64,000 nucleotides of DNA. It comes from Aquimarina sp. RZ0 (lineage in GTDB: Bacteria > Bacteroidota > Bacteroidia > Flavobacteriales > Flavobacteriaceae). Below the pieces are notes generated by a model, which was not told the DNA's origin, did not search any database, and worked only from the letters and a program-made list of their open reading frames with translations. The stretch is taken from the NCBI RefSeq assembly GCF_008370685.1, contig NZ_VTZU01000041.1:1-64000 (forward strand), read 5' to 3'. Below, one piece after another: positions 10,109 through 19,154 of the stretch; within the stretch, counting starts at the first letter, position 1, and each line of letters opens with the position of its first letter. A program made the translations under genes and the position numbers.

Positions 10109-10845
10109 TAGCTTAATAATAATTGAGTGAGTATATAATTAGAAGTAACAATCACTACAGTTGTCCATACAAAGGCAGAAGTACTGGCTTTACCAACCCC
10201 CAATGCTCCTCCAGTCATATAATACCCATGAAATGAAGGTATAGTAGCAAGAAGAAAAGCAAAAATAAATGTTTTTAAAAAAGCATATACCAGATGATAA
10301 GGTATAAATTCTTCTCTTAATCCTGTTAAAAACTCTGAGCTAGAAAGAAAGCCTCCATATACCCCGGCAATATAAGCACCAAATACTCCTACAAACATTG
10401 CAATTGCAATAATAAAAGGATACATGAGCATCGCAATGATCTTAGGAAATACTAAATAATTTAGTGAATTAATCCCCATCACTTCCAGCGCATCAATTTG
10501 TTCTGTAACTCTCATAGTTCCTATGCTGGATGTAATAAAAGAACCTACTTTACCCGCCATAATTACAGAGAGAAATGTAGGGGCAAATTCCAGAATCATT
10601 GATTGCCTGGAGGCAAAACCAATAATTTGTCTGGGAATGATAGGATTCGTTAGATTTAACGCAGTTTGTATAGCGATTACTGCTCCGATAAAGAACGCCA
10701 GAAATACCGTAATTCCAAGAGAACCGATGATAAGGTCGTCTATTTCTTTAAAAATCAAACTTCTAAGAACAGATCCTTTAGTCATTCGACTAAAAACTCT
10801 TTTTAACATTAAAAAATAACGACCAATATCGTCCAGATAAAACAT
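10108..10845 (-). CDS. mlaE: MlaE-family ABC permease
   Basis: This 245-residue integral membrane protein has about five hydrophobic segments. The conserved permease stretch GSFITSSIGTMRVTEQIDAL (about residues 102-121) is typical of MlaE/TGD1 permeases. It pairs with the ATPase overlapping its 3' end. The expected role is phospholipid movement between inner and outer membrane. The first gene of the pair starts at 10845; the upstream gap is shared with divergent pafA. Confidence 0.93.
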   Translation of the reverse strand: MFYLDDIGRYFLMLKRVFSRMTKGSVLRSLIFKEIDDLIIGSLGITVFLAFFIGAVIAIQTALNLTNPIIPRQIIGFASRQSMILEFAPTFLSVIMAGKVGSFITSSIGTMRVTEQIDALEVMGINSLNYLVFPKIIAMLMYPFIIAIAMFVGVFGAYIAGVYGGFLSSSEFLTGLREEFIPYHLVYAFLKTFIFAFLLATIPSFHGYYMTGGALGVGKASTSAFVWTTVVIVTSNYILTQLLLS

Positions 10846-10913
10846 ATGTCCTACATTAGAAGGGCTAAAATAGAAAAAAAAATACCGACAGCATTTAACC
10901 TTCTATTAAAGTT

Positions 10914-10939
10914 TTGCATTTGTATTAATACTATTTTTG
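10914..10939 (+). promoter_or_regulatory. Possible Bacteroidetes sigma-A promoter for pafA
   Basis: TTG at 10914-10916 and TATTTTTG at 10932-10939 match the phylum's -33 TTG and -7 TAnnTTTG elements. The spacing is somewhat short. The motif lies 22 bases before the pafA start. Confidence 0.35.
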
Positions 10940-10961
10940 AAGTTTTAAACATAAATAAGTA

Positions 10962-12608
10962 ATGACAAAGAAAATATTCCTGATCATCTCAATTATTTCT
11001 ATATCTATCAGATGTACCGCTCAGGAGGTTGGTAATACGGCAATCAATGCGAATCCTAAGCTCGTAGTAGGAGTGGTTGTGGATCAAATGAGATATGATT
11101 ATCTAACACGTTTTTATAATAGATTTGGGGAAGGTGGTTTCAAGCGTATGATGAGAGAAGGATATAATTGTAAGAACAATCATTTTAATTACGTTCCAAC
11201 GTATACAGGACCAGGACATGCTTCGATATTTACAGGAACCACTCCAAAAAATCATGGTGTTATTTCTAATTACTGGTATGATAAGTTTAGCAAAAAAGTA
11301 GTGTATTGTGCCAGTGATCCATCCGTAAAAGCAGTTGGATCTGATAGTGAGTTAGAAAAAATGTCTCCACGTCGTATGAAAACAACCACTTTTGCGGATC
11401 AGAATAGATTACATACGCAGCTCCAGGGAAAAAGTATTGGGATCGCTATAAAGGATAGAGGGGCTATTTTACCTGCGGGTCATGCAGCCAATGGTGCCTA
11501 CTGGTTTAGAGGTAAAGATGAAGGTAATTGGATTACCAGTACTTATTATAGAGATAAATTACCCGATTGGGTGAAAAAATTTAATGACTCTGACCAGGCA
11601 GCTTCATATCTAAAGATATGGAATACATTATATGATATCAAAACATATACAGAAAGTGGTGCAGATAAGAATGTTTATGAAAGAGGGTTCAAAGGAAAAA
11701 AAACCGCAGCATTTCCTTATGATCTGGAGACATTAAAGGATCAAAATGACGGCTATGATATTATAAAAAGTTCTGCCTATGGCAATAGTCTTACAGCAGA
11801 TTTTGCAATAGCAGCTATAGATGGAGAAGACCTGGGAAAAGATGCTATTACAGATGTCTTAACTGTGAGTTTTTCCAGCACAGATTATGTAGGACATAAT
11901 TTTGGAGTTAATTCTAAAGAAATTGAAGATACCTATTTAAGGCTAGATAAAGATTTAGAACGATTTTTTATCGCATTAGATACCAAAGTTGGTAAAGGAA
12001 GTTATACAGTTTTTCTTACGGCGGATCACGGAGCAGTGCACGTTCCTTCTTATCTGAAATCCATTAAAATACCTTCGGGCTATTTTGACATAAAAGAATT
12101 ATCTGCCAAGATCCAAGCTTTTGTAAAGGATACCTATAAAATCGAAGGATTAATTGAGAAGATAGATAATTATCAAGTATTCTTTGCCTATGATGTTTTA
12201 GCAGAAAATAAAATAGATGCCGGGGATTTAGAAAACGCTATAGCACATTATGTATTGCAGCAGGAACGAATCGATAAAGTATTTACCAGACAGCAGTTGA
12301 TGTCTGGAAATTATACGTCAGGAATCGCAGCATTATTACAAAATGGATATAACCAAAAAAGAAGCGGAGATATTGCGATAGTATTAGATCCTGCTACGAT
12401 AGTATATTCATCCACGGGATCTACTCATGGTAGTGGTTTGAATTATGATACACATGCACCTCTTTTATTTTTTGGTAACGGGATTAAGCACGGAAGCACT
12501 ACCCAAAAAACTGAAATTCCTGACATAGCACCTACAATTTCTGCCTTATTAGGTATTACCTTTCCGAATGGAGCAACCGGTAATGTTTTGTCTTTTGTGT
12601 TAGAATAG
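10962..12608 (+). CDS. pafA: PafA-type alkaline phosphatase
   Basis: This 548-residue secreted enzyme has a signal peptide (about 1-20, ending CTAQ). It belongs to the alkaline phosphatase superfamily. The nucleophile region VPTYTGPGHAS gives Thr82 as the catalytic residue, as in PafA. Metal ligands are visible at VVDQMRYD (N-terminal), SFSSTDYVGHNFG (middle), FLTADHGAVHVP, and the late STHGSGLNYDTHAP. The family hydrolyses phosphate monoesters in the periplasm and releases phosphate largely independently of phosphate starvation in Flavobacteria. It is a single-gene unit, divergent from mlaEF. Confidence 0.92.
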   Translation: MTKKIFLIISIISISIRCTAQEVGNTAINANPKLVVGVVVDQMRYDYLTRFYNRFGEGGFKRMMREGYNCKNNHFNYVPTYTGPGHASIFTGTTPKNHGVISNYWYDKFSKKVVYCASDPSVKAVGSDSELEKMSPRRMKTTTFADQNRLHTQLQGKSIGIAIKDRGAILPAGHAANGAYWFRGKDEGNWITSTYYRDKLPDWVKKFNDSDQAASYLKIWNTLYDIKTYTESGADKNVYERGFKGKKTAAFPYDLETLKDQNDGYDIIKSSAYGNSLTADFAIAAIDGEDLGKDAITDVLTVSFSSTDYVGHNFGVNSKEIEDTYLRLDKDLERFFIALDTKVGKGSYTVFLTADHGAVHVPSYLKSIKIPSGYFDIKELSAKIQAFVKDTYKIEGLIEKIDNYQVFFAYDVLAENKIDAGDLENAIAHYVLQQERIDKVFTRQQLMSGNYTSGIAALLQNGYNQKRSGDIAIVLDPATIVYSSTGSTHGSGLNYDTHAPLLFFGNGIKHGSTTQKTEIPDIAPTISALLGITFPNGATGNVLSFVLE

Positions 12609-12614
12609 ATGTTA

Positions 12615-13463
12615 TCAAAAAAATTTATGAGCAATTTTTTTCCATCTCAGTTTTCTGATAAATTTCCCTTCAGCTTTGGTAACCAGATATGATTGGTGTG
12701 TTGTTTTTGCTTTTAAAAATCCAAGGATATAATTTTTAAAAAGTCTGGGTTGTTTTTTTAGAAATGCCAGTTTTGCTGAAGCAATTAATGTGAGTATAAT
12801 ACCATACCGCATTTTATAAAAAGCTTCTCCTTGTTTGTATTTTGCTTTGGCATTATAGGTCTTCCCTGTTGGTTTTAGATGCTGTACCCTAAGTGATGGA
12901 TCTGTTTTGATTTCCCAATGATGGTATTGTGCTAATAATTCATCAATTGTATCCCATCCCATGGCTGGTTTTAATCCTTTAATATCTTTAAAACATGCTT
13001 TTCGATATGCTTTTAGTGCTCCGCGGATATGATCTTTGTTGGTCAGATTCTCCAAAACCCATTGCTGCTCTTTTTTTATATAGCAAAAACCACCAACCAT
13101 TCCTATTTTTTTATTTTCTTTAAAATGTTTTACAATTTGCTCTAGATACTTATTTGGAAAAATAAGGTCAGCATCAAATTTGCAAAGTATGTCGTAGGAT
13201 TCATCCAGTGTTTTATATCCTTTATAGAAGGCATTGATTACCTTGCTTCCGGGCATGTGGGCTTTAGAAGAATCAGAGTTGACTACCGATATAAAATCAT
13301 AGTCGATACTAAATTGATTAACAATGGCTTCTGTGGTATCTGTAGAATTATCATTAACGACTACTATTTTTTTAGGTAGTACCGTTTGCTTAACTAAGGA
13401 TGCCAATGTTTTAGCAATTGACAGTTCTTCATTGTGAGCGGGTATGACAATATAGATCTTCAA
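12615..13463 (-). CDS. Family 2 glycosyltransferase
   Basis: The 282-residue protein opens with the GT-A signature IPAHNEELSIAKTL and has VVNDNSTDTT for nucleotide-sugar contacts. CKFDADLIFP supplies the metal-binding DxD-like motif and GWDTIDELL a later acceptor-side motif. It is likely cytosolic or membrane-associated and transfers a sugar to a lipid or polysaccharide acceptor. It lies 6 bases beyond the convergent pafA end, 21 bases after a methyltransferase gene on the same strand, and probably shares its transcript. Confidence 0.87.
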   Translation of the reverse strand: MKIYIVIPAHNEELSIAKTLASLVKQTVLPKKIVVVNDNSTDTTEAIVNQFSIDYDFISVVNSDSSKAHMPGSKVINAFYKGYKTLDESYDILCKFDADLIFPNKYLEQIVKHFKENKKIGMVGGFCYIKKEQQWVLENLTNKDHIRGALKAYRKACFKDIKGLKPAMGWDTIDELLAQYHHWEIKTDPSLRVQHLKPTGKTYNAKAKYKQGEAFYKMRYGIILTLIASAKLAFLKKQPRLFKNYILGFLKAKTTHQSYLVTKAEGKFIRKLRWKKIAHKFF

Positions 13464-13484
13464 GATAGTAACGATTGGTTTAAG

Positions 13485-14006
13485 CTATTTCCGTTCTGCA
13501 TAAATAATATAATATCTCGGTGTAAAATATCTCAATAAAGGGCGAAAACCAATTTTGCGTATTGGGTGCGTCCATTTTTTTCTAGCTTTTATTTCCCAAC
13601 CTGCTTTTTCCAGTAACCAATCAAACTGCCAGTCTTCAAATTCGTGGTAGTGCCGATCCCAGGGATCACTTTTGCTCTGATACGCGGGAGAAAACCAAAG
13701 CCTTAATGGGATTGATGCAACTAATTTTGTTGCTTTGATATCTCTTAGCACATTAAAAGGAGCGATCAAATGTTCAAAAATTTCAAAAGCAGTAACCACA
13801 TTTGTTTCATTCGTTTTTACGGCGGTTGTATCAATATCAAGATCTTCTCCCGATGTATTATGCACAGTATAGCCTTCTTTTTTCATAAATTCTACAAAAG
13901 GATTGTGCACGCCGAGATCCAGAATTGTATTTGGAGTAGGGATATGTTCTCGTAAGAATTCTAAGGTTTCTTTATATCGTTTATGAGGAAAAGTTCCTTC
14001 GTACAT
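13485..14006 (-). CDS. Class I SAM-dependent methyltransferase
   Basis: The 173-residue protein has a Rossmann-type SAM-binding start (TILDLGVHNPF) and the motif AFEIFEHL that is common in small-molecule or lipid/sugar methyltransferases. A DPWDRHYHEF segment follows. It is shorter than average, but the core motifs are all present. Its position directly upstream of a family 2 glycosyltransferase suggests a role in surface-glycan or lipid modification. The substrate is unknown. Confidence 0.8.
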   Translation of the reverse strand: MYEGTFPHKRYKETLEFLREHIPTPNTILDLGVHNPFVEFMKKEGYTVHNTSGEDLDIDTTAVKTNETNVVTAFEIFEHLIAPFNVLRDIKATKLVASIPLRLWFSPAYQSKSDPWDRHYHEFEDWQFDWLLEKAGWEIKARKKWTHPIRKIGFRPLLRYFTPRYYIIYAERK

Positions 14007-14072
14007 AGTTTATTTTCATTAATACTGTGTAAAAATATAAATTCATATATACATTGATACTACTTTCTTGTA

Positions 14073-14103
14073 TAAAAAAAGGCTATCCGCAGTGTGATAG
14101 CCT
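14073..14103 (-). terminator. Rho-independent terminator for the 14129-14833 gene
   Basis: On the minus strand the arms AGGCTATC / GATAGCCT (14080-14087 and 14096-14103) are followed by a run of seven T. It separates the upstream gene from the methyltransferase-glycosyltransferase pair. Confidence 0.82.
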
Positions 14104-14128
14104 CTTCCTATATTTTTAATAAGTATTA

Positions 14129-14833
14129 CTACTTACACAATTCATTATATTCGAAAACGTGAAGTGCAAACTGAGACCATTTAATATCTGACCCATATTT
14201 CTCAATAATGGCAGGGCAGTCTCCGAAGAATAATTTAAATTCCTGATCATAATCCTTTTTCTTTAAGCGGATAGCAATTTCATCACCTTTTTTGACATAA
14301 TAGGATTTTGCAATACCTCCGGCTTTTAAAGGACCTACACCAATACTTGTTGTTTTTTTGGCATAAGGATCCTGATATACCTTAATTTTTTCACTAAATG
14401 AGGGATTGATTAATTGCACCATTAGTGTCTTTGTTTTCTTTTTTACACGTACATCGGATTTCTCAAAGTAAGCATATCCATCTTTAAAAAGATTTTGGTC
14501 TAAGTTCTTGTTATTCCATGTTCTGGCATCTCCGATCATTTTGTCAAAGTTTGCAAGTTTAGCAAGTCCACTTGGAGGTAAGTAAAGAAAATTGATGTCT
14601 TTTGGCTTGATTTTTACTTTTTGATCTTTTAGATCTTTTATTTTAATTTCTTCCAGAAGACCTTTTTCATATTTTAATTTTTTTAGATTTCCTTTAACAA
14701 CTGTGCCATCACTCATGTGAAGATAAGTAGTTTTCTTTTTTGAAAATCCATTAAATCCAGGAAGAAAATCCTGTGCTTGTATATTGCAAATGAAGACTAT
14801 GGCGATTGCCGTAAAAAAATAATTTTTCATCAA
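14129..14833 (-). CDS. Secreted hypothetical protein
   Basis: The 234-residue product has a signal peptide (about 1-20, ending IQAQ) and no recognised domain. It is rich in Lys, with two KKKTK-like clusters. The central part has beta-strand-like alternation (VKGNLKKLKYEKGLLEEIKI), reminiscent of small lipid-binding or SH3-like periplasmic folds. It stands alone with its own terminator. Periplasmic or surface location is likely; the function is unknown. Confidence 0.75.
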   Translation of the reverse strand: MMKNYFFTAIAIVFICNIQAQDFLPGFNGFSKKKTTYLHMSDGTVVKGNLKKLKYEKGLLEEIKIKDLKDQKVKIKPKDINFLYLPPSGLAKLANFDKMIGDARTWNNKNLDQNLFKDGYAYFEKSDVRVKKKTKTLMVQLINPSFSEKIKVYQDPYAKKTTSIGVGPLKAGGIAKSYYVKKGDEIAIRLKKKDYDQEFKLFFGDCPAIIEKYGSDIKWSQFALHVFEYNELCK

Positions 14834-15102
14834 TACTTTAAAATTTGAATTATAATGAAGCGAATGTACAATTAAATTTTAAGATTTCCTTAACTACTTT
14901 TTTGGTGCTTGTGAATTAAAAACCATGAGTTCAATAGTTTTGATAAAGGAAAAATGTATCGAGAATAGGTTTTTTAATCCAAAAGGCTTGTATTTCGATA
15001 CAAAATTCGTGTCAGAATTTCAAACTGACGCGCTTGAGATTGATCGAATTCAGTTTAAAAAAAAGGTATTTTGTTCTAATAAATTCATTGAGATAAGTGA
15101 TC

Positions 15103-15489
15103 CTATTTAATCTTTAACTGAATAACTGTGGCAATAGACAGCGCCCGGGTTTTCATCAAATTAGCTTTTTCTCCTTTAAAATAAAGATTTACAGTAGTAT
15201 TAAATAAGGAAAGCCAGGTTTCAAAATGAACCTTTCTCATTAATTTTTTTGAGTGTAAGTCTTGATGAATTTGTAGTACATTCTTTTTGTATGTGCCTGT
15301 ATAGAATAATTGTTGTTCCCAGAAGTCTGTTATTTGCGGGATATGGGTTTCTAGATTAATGCTGGTAATTTCGGTAAAGAAGGGGCCTATTTCAGGATCT
15401 TTTAAGGCTTGCCCATAGAATTTTTTGAGTACATGTTCAATATCTTCCCTTGAGGTTATGTCTTTTAAAACTAAACTATTCTTGTCCAA
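15103..15489 (-). CDS. Group III truncated hemoglobin
   Basis: The 128-residue protein matches the 2-on-2 truncated globin fold. Features include the B/C helix region FYGQALKDPEIGPFF, the ITDFWEQQLFYTGTY stretch typical of group III, and the proximal histidine in the segment QIHQDLHSK/HFETWL. The length fits the family. Such globins bind oxygen or nitric oxide in the cytosol. It is monocistronic in context, and the proximal ligand is inferred from alignment by eye. Confidence 0.85.
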   Translation of the reverse strand: MDKNSLVLKDITSREDIEHVLKKFYGQALKDPEIGPFFTEITSINLETHIPQITDFWEQQLFYTGTYKKNVLQIHQDLHSKKLMRKVHFETWLSLFNTTVNLYFKGEKANLMKTRALSIATVIQLKIK

Positions 15490-15573
15490 AAATATTTTTT
15501 TGTTACGTGATTGTAATGCAAAACTACTTAAATATATGTAAGATATTATAGAAAAGGTGCAGTTATCGTACCA

Positions 15574-15840
15574 TTATTGATTTTGTTTAGAAACGATCAG
15601 ATCACGGACCTCTTGTTGCTTTTCTTTTTCGATCATTCTTTGATGTGCGTATGCAAAAATAGCATTTTCAACAATTTCATTTTCTCGCTCTCCGGAAAGT
15701 ATGTAAGATATAATAGCCTTAGAATACTGTTTTTTATGGGATGTTAGTATCTTATTCTGGTTTAAATAACTCTGTATTTTTTTTACATGTTTAGTTCCGA
15801 TGATCTTTAAGATTGCAGACCGTTCTTCAGCAGTGATCAT
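15574..15840 (-). CDS. Small hypothetical protein, divergent from an HTH gene
   Basis: This 88-residue, helical, charged protein (for example SGERENEIVENAIFAYAHQR) has no recognised domain. It is transcribed away from the HTH gene at 15953. A perfect 12-bp inverted repeat lies between them, so the two probably share an operator. Similar small proteins occur next to phage-type repressors in Bacteroidetes. No catalytic motif is visible. Confidence 0.65.
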   Translation of the reverse strand: MITAEERSAILKIIGTKHVKKIQSYLNQNKILTSHKKQYSKAIISYILSGERENEIVENAIFAYAHQRMIEKEKQQEVRDLIVSKQNQ

Positions 15841-15900
15841 AAATAAGTTGGCTAATGTTATTAGTATAATTATCTTTGTGAACGAATTGTTATCGTTTTG

Positions 15901-15930
15901 TTATACAATATTAGATAAAATATTGTATAA
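15901..15930. promoter_or_regulatory. Palindromic operator between divergent genes
   Basis: TTATACAATATT and its perfect inverse AATATTGTATAA are separated by 6 bases. It is centred in the divergent gap, 23 bases before the TTG start of the HTH gene. It is probably the binding site of that HTH protein. Confidence 0.7.
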
Positions 15931-15952
15931 AAACAAATAAATAGTTACTATT

Positions 15953-16318
15953 TTGGATAAAAAGAATAATATTTTAGACAGAGTTATTGCATATGCTGCT
16001 CATTTAGGGATCAGTCTTAGAAGTTTTAGTCTATCTATAGGAGCCAGTGCCGGTTATTTACACCGATTGCAATCCGCTAATAGTAATATAGGAGGGGATT
16101 TTATCGAAAAGATTATACAATTGTATACAGAATTAAACCCTACGTGGTTGGTGACAGGTGAGGGAGATATGCTCAAAGAAGGATATAGTGTAGAAGAAAA
16201 TGGAGAACAATACGGCAGAAAAGATTTTTTTAAGCAGGCTCTTCTCAATTATTTAGATGATGAAGAAGTAAAAGGAAAGCTCCGGGAGACGGTAAATAAT
16301 AAGGAGCTTGATTTTTAA
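15953..16318 (+). CDS. Phage-repressor-like HTH protein (XRE type)
   Basis: This 121-residue protein starts at TTG, directly downstream of the 12-bp palindrome. The HTH covers about residues 10-60 (GISLRSFSLSIGASAGYLHR). It is followed by the NPTWLVTGEGDML motif, a hallmark of short flavobacterial phage/ICE repressors in which a WLxxGEG segment follows the helix bundle. It likely represses itself and the divergent 88-residue gene. A second protein of the same family is encoded at 19151-19564. This gene marks the start of the accessory region. Confidence 0.82.
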   Translation: MDKKNNILDRVIAYAAHLGISLRSFSLSIGASAGYLHRLQSANSNIGGDFIEKIIQLYTELNPTWLVTGEGDMLKEGYSVEENGEQYGRKDFFKQALLNYLDDEEVKGKLRETVNNKELDF

Positions 16319-16421
16319 TAAGCACTTAGATGGATGAGTAGACGCATTAAAGATCTATTGGTAATTGCTTATTTTTAATTTAGTTAATCCAGGCTATTTG
16401 TGATCGATATGTCGATATATT

Positions 16422-16569
16422 GAACTCATCTTGAGTATTGCTTTGACCTACAAAATTTACATTTTGCGCGCTAATTTTGTTAACCGTAATGGCTGTGCTC
16501 AAAAAAACTACTTCATTATAGTACAAAAGCCAAACTTTTCGGTTGAAAACCACTACGCAAGATAAGTTC
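16422..16569. repeat. Short palindromic repeat family B, copy 2 (inverted)
   Basis: The block is the reverse complement of the element at 7882-8040, with scattered substitutions and small indels. It has the same terminal motif (GAACTCATCTTGAGT at the left). A spurious open frame runs across it and is not a gene. Confidence 0.83.
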
Positions 16570-16706
16570 ATTTCATTAAAAGGGCATTGTCAAATTTCAT
16601 AGAGTTTTTGGGAAAGGTTTTTGTATTTTCAAAAAAACTTGATCGAACATCTATGATCTGTAATTGAGAAACTTTCCGGTAATTTTTTTAGCCTTAATCC
16701 ATTATA

Positions 16707-16823
16707 TTAATTAGTACCGGGAGAATATCCAATAGTAACCTGCTCAGAAGAAATTCCAAACTGCTTCAGAAAACCTTTAGATCTAATTTCTTTTAATCTC
16801 GGTACAGAAATTCCAGAAATTCC
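16707..16823 (-). pseudogene. C-terminal gene remnant
   Basis: A 38-codon minus-strand frame ends in a stop and reads like the tail of a real protein (VPRLKEIRSKGF...SSEQVTIGYSPGTN). It has no start, and a stop codon sits just upstream. It lies between repeats B and A, so it is probably the leftover of a gene destroyed by insertions or deletions. No family was recognised. Confidence 0.35.
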
Positions 16824-16847
16824 TTATTCCATTTTCTAACTTAGGGG

Positions 16848-17016
16848 TAATACGATTTATAACTAAAAATTTCGCATATTCATCGTTTCTTTTTCCTTTC
16901 TACTTCGTTTAAAAAAATAAACCGTAGCTATAGCTATGCTTGATTTTTTTGCCTTGCATAAAGAAAAAATAATTCAATGAATTTATACGAATTTTTTAAT
17001 CACAAATCATATAAAA
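16848..17016. repeat. Short palindromic repeat family A, copy 2
   Basis: Near-identical to 2191-2358 and in the same orientation. The difference is one A in the homopolymer and CAAATCGTAT changed to CAAATCATAT at the right end. Conservation over 168 bp at two loci indicates recent mobility or gene conversion. Confidence 0.85.
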
Positions 17017-17146
17017 GGTATAGGTAGATAATCATCTAATACTTTCTTGTCTGCCTTATAGATATTCTTTCTTCGGTCTATGATTCCTGGTTTTCATTTA
17101 TACAAAATGATTTTGAATAACAATCTATTGTGCAATAAAATTGAAT

Positions 17147-17163
17147 GAACTCAAGATGAGTTC
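17147..17163. repeat. Solo terminal motif of repeat family B
   Basis: GAACTCAAGATGAGTTC is a perfect palindrome apart from its centre. It equals the terminal sequence of repeat B, with no body beside it. It may be an excision scar or minimal remnant. Confidence 0.6.
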
Positions 17164-17270
17164 AAATAAGTATTTATTTTATGCACTTAAAATTCTGATA
17201 TACAATTATTTATAATTTTATTATTTTTTAACGTTTCAACATAGGTAAAACACATGCTCTTTTTCTTCAT

Positions 17271-17300
17271 AATTCCCCGATGGCTCTTCCACGGGGATTA
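17271..17300. terminator. Hairpin, possible terminator
   Basis: Arms TCCCCG(A)TGG / CCACGGGGA are followed by TTATTTATT on the plus strand. There is no clear gene just upstream. The region 16319-17963 otherwise holds only repeats A2 and B2, the gene remnant and an unconvincing 63-codon frame at 17389-17580. Confidence 0.4.
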
Positions 17301-17754
17301 TTTATTGATATAAAATATTTTAATAAGTTATAAATTTTATATAGTCTAATCAAACCTTTACTATACAAATGGAATTCACTAACAGTTTATGATAGGTTTG
17401 TTTGGTATTGTAAGAAATTTTCATGAATACTTGTCAGGAGAGAAAAAACTTCCCATAAATAGGCAAAACAATCCCTTGATTGCAAAACAGCCAAAAACTT
17501 CAAGAGAAATAAAGGTTCAGGATATGATTATTAAAATAAGAATTAACGATATAAATATAAGTTATAAAAATGTAGTGTGAAGCCGTTTAATTTTAAACTT
17601 TTAGTTAGGGAGAACTCCTTTTTTGACGTTTTTTATTTTCCTAAATTTTCAACTTCAATAAGTATATTTTGTGAAATTGTGCTTTTTGACACAATTTCAG
17701 GTTTCTTTATAACGCTTGAATCATAGTACATTTGGGAGTTAACAAAGATTCTTG

Positions 17755-17880
17755 TGAATTTATAAGCTATAGCTTTATCAATAAGCAAAGTGATAAAAAA
17801 ATGAGGTAAAACCGTACTTTATTTTCGATTTTATATATTAATTTTACACTATAAACAAAGTGTAATAAGCTATAGTTTAA
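17755..17880. promoter_or_regulatory. Operator-like TAAGCTATA repeats upstream of lipoprotein operon
   Basis: TATAAGCTATAGC followed by TTATCAATAAGC begins near 17761, and AATAAGCTATAG recurs at about 17864. These resemble the 28-bp palindrome at 19592-19619, which sits in front of the HTH gene. The inverted pair TTACACT / AGTGTAA at 17844-17865 overlaps. The sites probably let the 19151-19564 repressor control the 17964-19154 operon. Confidence 0.5.
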
Positions 17881-17963
17881 TTTGAATTAAAAAATTTTCA
17901 AAACACAGAGATAAGCAAGGACTAAATTTTATCTTTAAGAGAAATAATCTTAAAAATTTAGTC

Positions 17964-18149
17964 ATGAAAAATGTTTTTTACGTGTTAGTTGTTTTAATTT
18001 CAATTGTTGGATTATCAGGTTGTGAATCTGATTCTGTAGAAAATGAAATTGATCAAATACAACAAGAAATTGAAAATATTGATAATTCATCTTTAAATAT
18101 ATCTGCAATGGATAAAGGAGATGGACAAGCTGTTGGAACAAGATACTAA
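17964..18149 (+). CDS. Small putative lipoprotein
   Basis: This 61-residue protein has a lipoprotein signal peptide ending in the lipobox LSGC (Cys at about 20). An acidic helical tail with repeated EIDQIQQEIENI follows and could form a short coiled coil. It is the first gene of a three-gene unit; the next gene overlaps it by 29 bases in another frame. The function is unknown. TAAGCTATA motifs upstream suggest control by the nearby HTH repressor. Confidence 0.65.
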   Translation: MKNVFYVLVVLISIVGLSGCESDSVENEIDQIQQEIENIDNSSLNISAMDKGDGQAVGTRY

Positions 18150-18918
18150 AAGAAGTGTCTTTAAAATTTTAAATACGATTAAAATAACTACGATTTCAGC
18201 ATTAATACTTGCAGTTTTTCTAGTTGCATTCTTACAAGTGTACTTTGATAAGGAAAGTCCAGCAGTAGTAAAGGCTCAAAAAGTTTATACTACTGTTGAG
18301 AATGCGAGAATAGTAGTAGATGAAAACTTAAAAACCTGTTTAAATGAATTTCAATCTGGTAAGATTTCCGAAGAATATTTACATTCGGAAATAGCAAATC
18401 AAACAATGCTGCTTTTAAATTTAGAAAAGGAGTCAGCTTCTTTTAAAGAACAATTAGAACTTGTAAAACAAAAAGATAAGGTATTTGGTTTCAGGAGTAT
18501 TAAAATATTCTTTGGTCATCTGGGAATGCCAGCAGTTGCGTCCATGCTTGGGCTATATCTTCTCATACTATTCTTTAAGGAAGAAGATCTCTTTTTTAAA
18601 AAAGTTACACTTTCTTTTAGTATTGCAGGATTAGTTACCGGGCTGTTTTATGTGACTTGGGTTTTTTATCCTTCTCCGGATATTCCTCAATGGGCATACA
18701 TCTTACTATTACTTCTATTTTCTGTTTCAGGTACAATTTTAGCTTTCTTTGTAGGAAGCTATTTATATAAATTATCCCAACTTAGCCTCGTTATTAAGAT
18801 TCAAAACTTATTGAGCTATATTACATTTGATATCAAAAGAAAATACATTAGTAAACAGGATCGTCAAGAGTATATTAGTGATTACTTAGGAGAAATAGAA
18901 AAATTATCCAAAAAATGA
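18121..18918 (+). CDS. Four-helix membrane protein with periplasmic coiled coil
   Basis: The 265-residue protein has one hydrophobic segment near residues 22-41 and three more at about 140-160, 168-190 and 198-222. The region between the first and second is helical and charged. The C-terminal 40 residues are basic. No family was recognised. It overlaps the preceding lipoprotein gene by 29 bases and the next gene by 4 bases (ATGA), so the three are probably co-translated. An envelope role is likely; nothing shows more. Confidence 0.72.
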   Translation: MDKLLEQDTKRSVFKILNTIKITTISALILAVFLVAFLQVYFDKESPAVVKAQKVYTTVENARIVVDENLKTCLNEFQSGKISEEYLHSEIANQTMLLLNLEKESASFKEQLELVKQKDKVFGFRSIKIFFGHLGMPAVASMLGLYLLILFFKEEDLFFKKVTLSFSIAGLVTGLFYVTWVFYPSPDIPQWAYILLLLLFSVSGTILAFFVGSYLYKLSQLSLVIKIQNLLSYITFDIKRKYISKQDRQEYISDYLGEIEKLSKK

Positions 18919-19154
18919 GGAAATACGAAGAAGGTAAAAAGATTTTAAAAAACGATTCTGCTGGTGTATCCTTCGTTAAAAACAAGGTTAGAAAGGAAAT
19001 AGAAAAGGATATTGAAGAATGTCTAAAAAAACAACAAAAAGAAATTGATCAAATCGTTGATGAATTAAACATAGTTATAAAAGTTAAGTTCAATTCTATA
19101 TCTGATTTTAAGTTATTCATTGTCAATAATTTTTGGTTTAATACCGCATCTTAG
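18915..19154 (+). CDS. Small hypothetical protein
   Basis: This 79-residue, Lys/Glu-rich helical protein is encoded in an ATGA overlap with the membrane protein gene. It has no signal peptide or recognised domain. Its 3' end overlaps the convergent HTH gene by 4 bases. It is supported mainly by the tight operon structure. Confidence 0.6.
   Translation: MRKYEEGKKILKNDSAGVSFVKNKVRKEIEKDIEECLKKQQKEIDQIVDELNIVIKVKFNSISDFKLFIVNNFWFNTAS

Noticed and set aside
14925..15110. A 61-codon plus-strand frame between two minus-strand genes
   Set aside because: Composition is weak, it overlaps the end of the hemoglobin gene and has no operon support.
16380..16571. A 63-codon minus-strand frame
   Set aside because: It lies inside repeat B copy 2 and the copy at 7882 does not keep the frame.
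17389..17580. A 63-codon frame in the AT-rich gap
   Set aside because: No leader motif, no domain and poor protein character; not listed as a gene.
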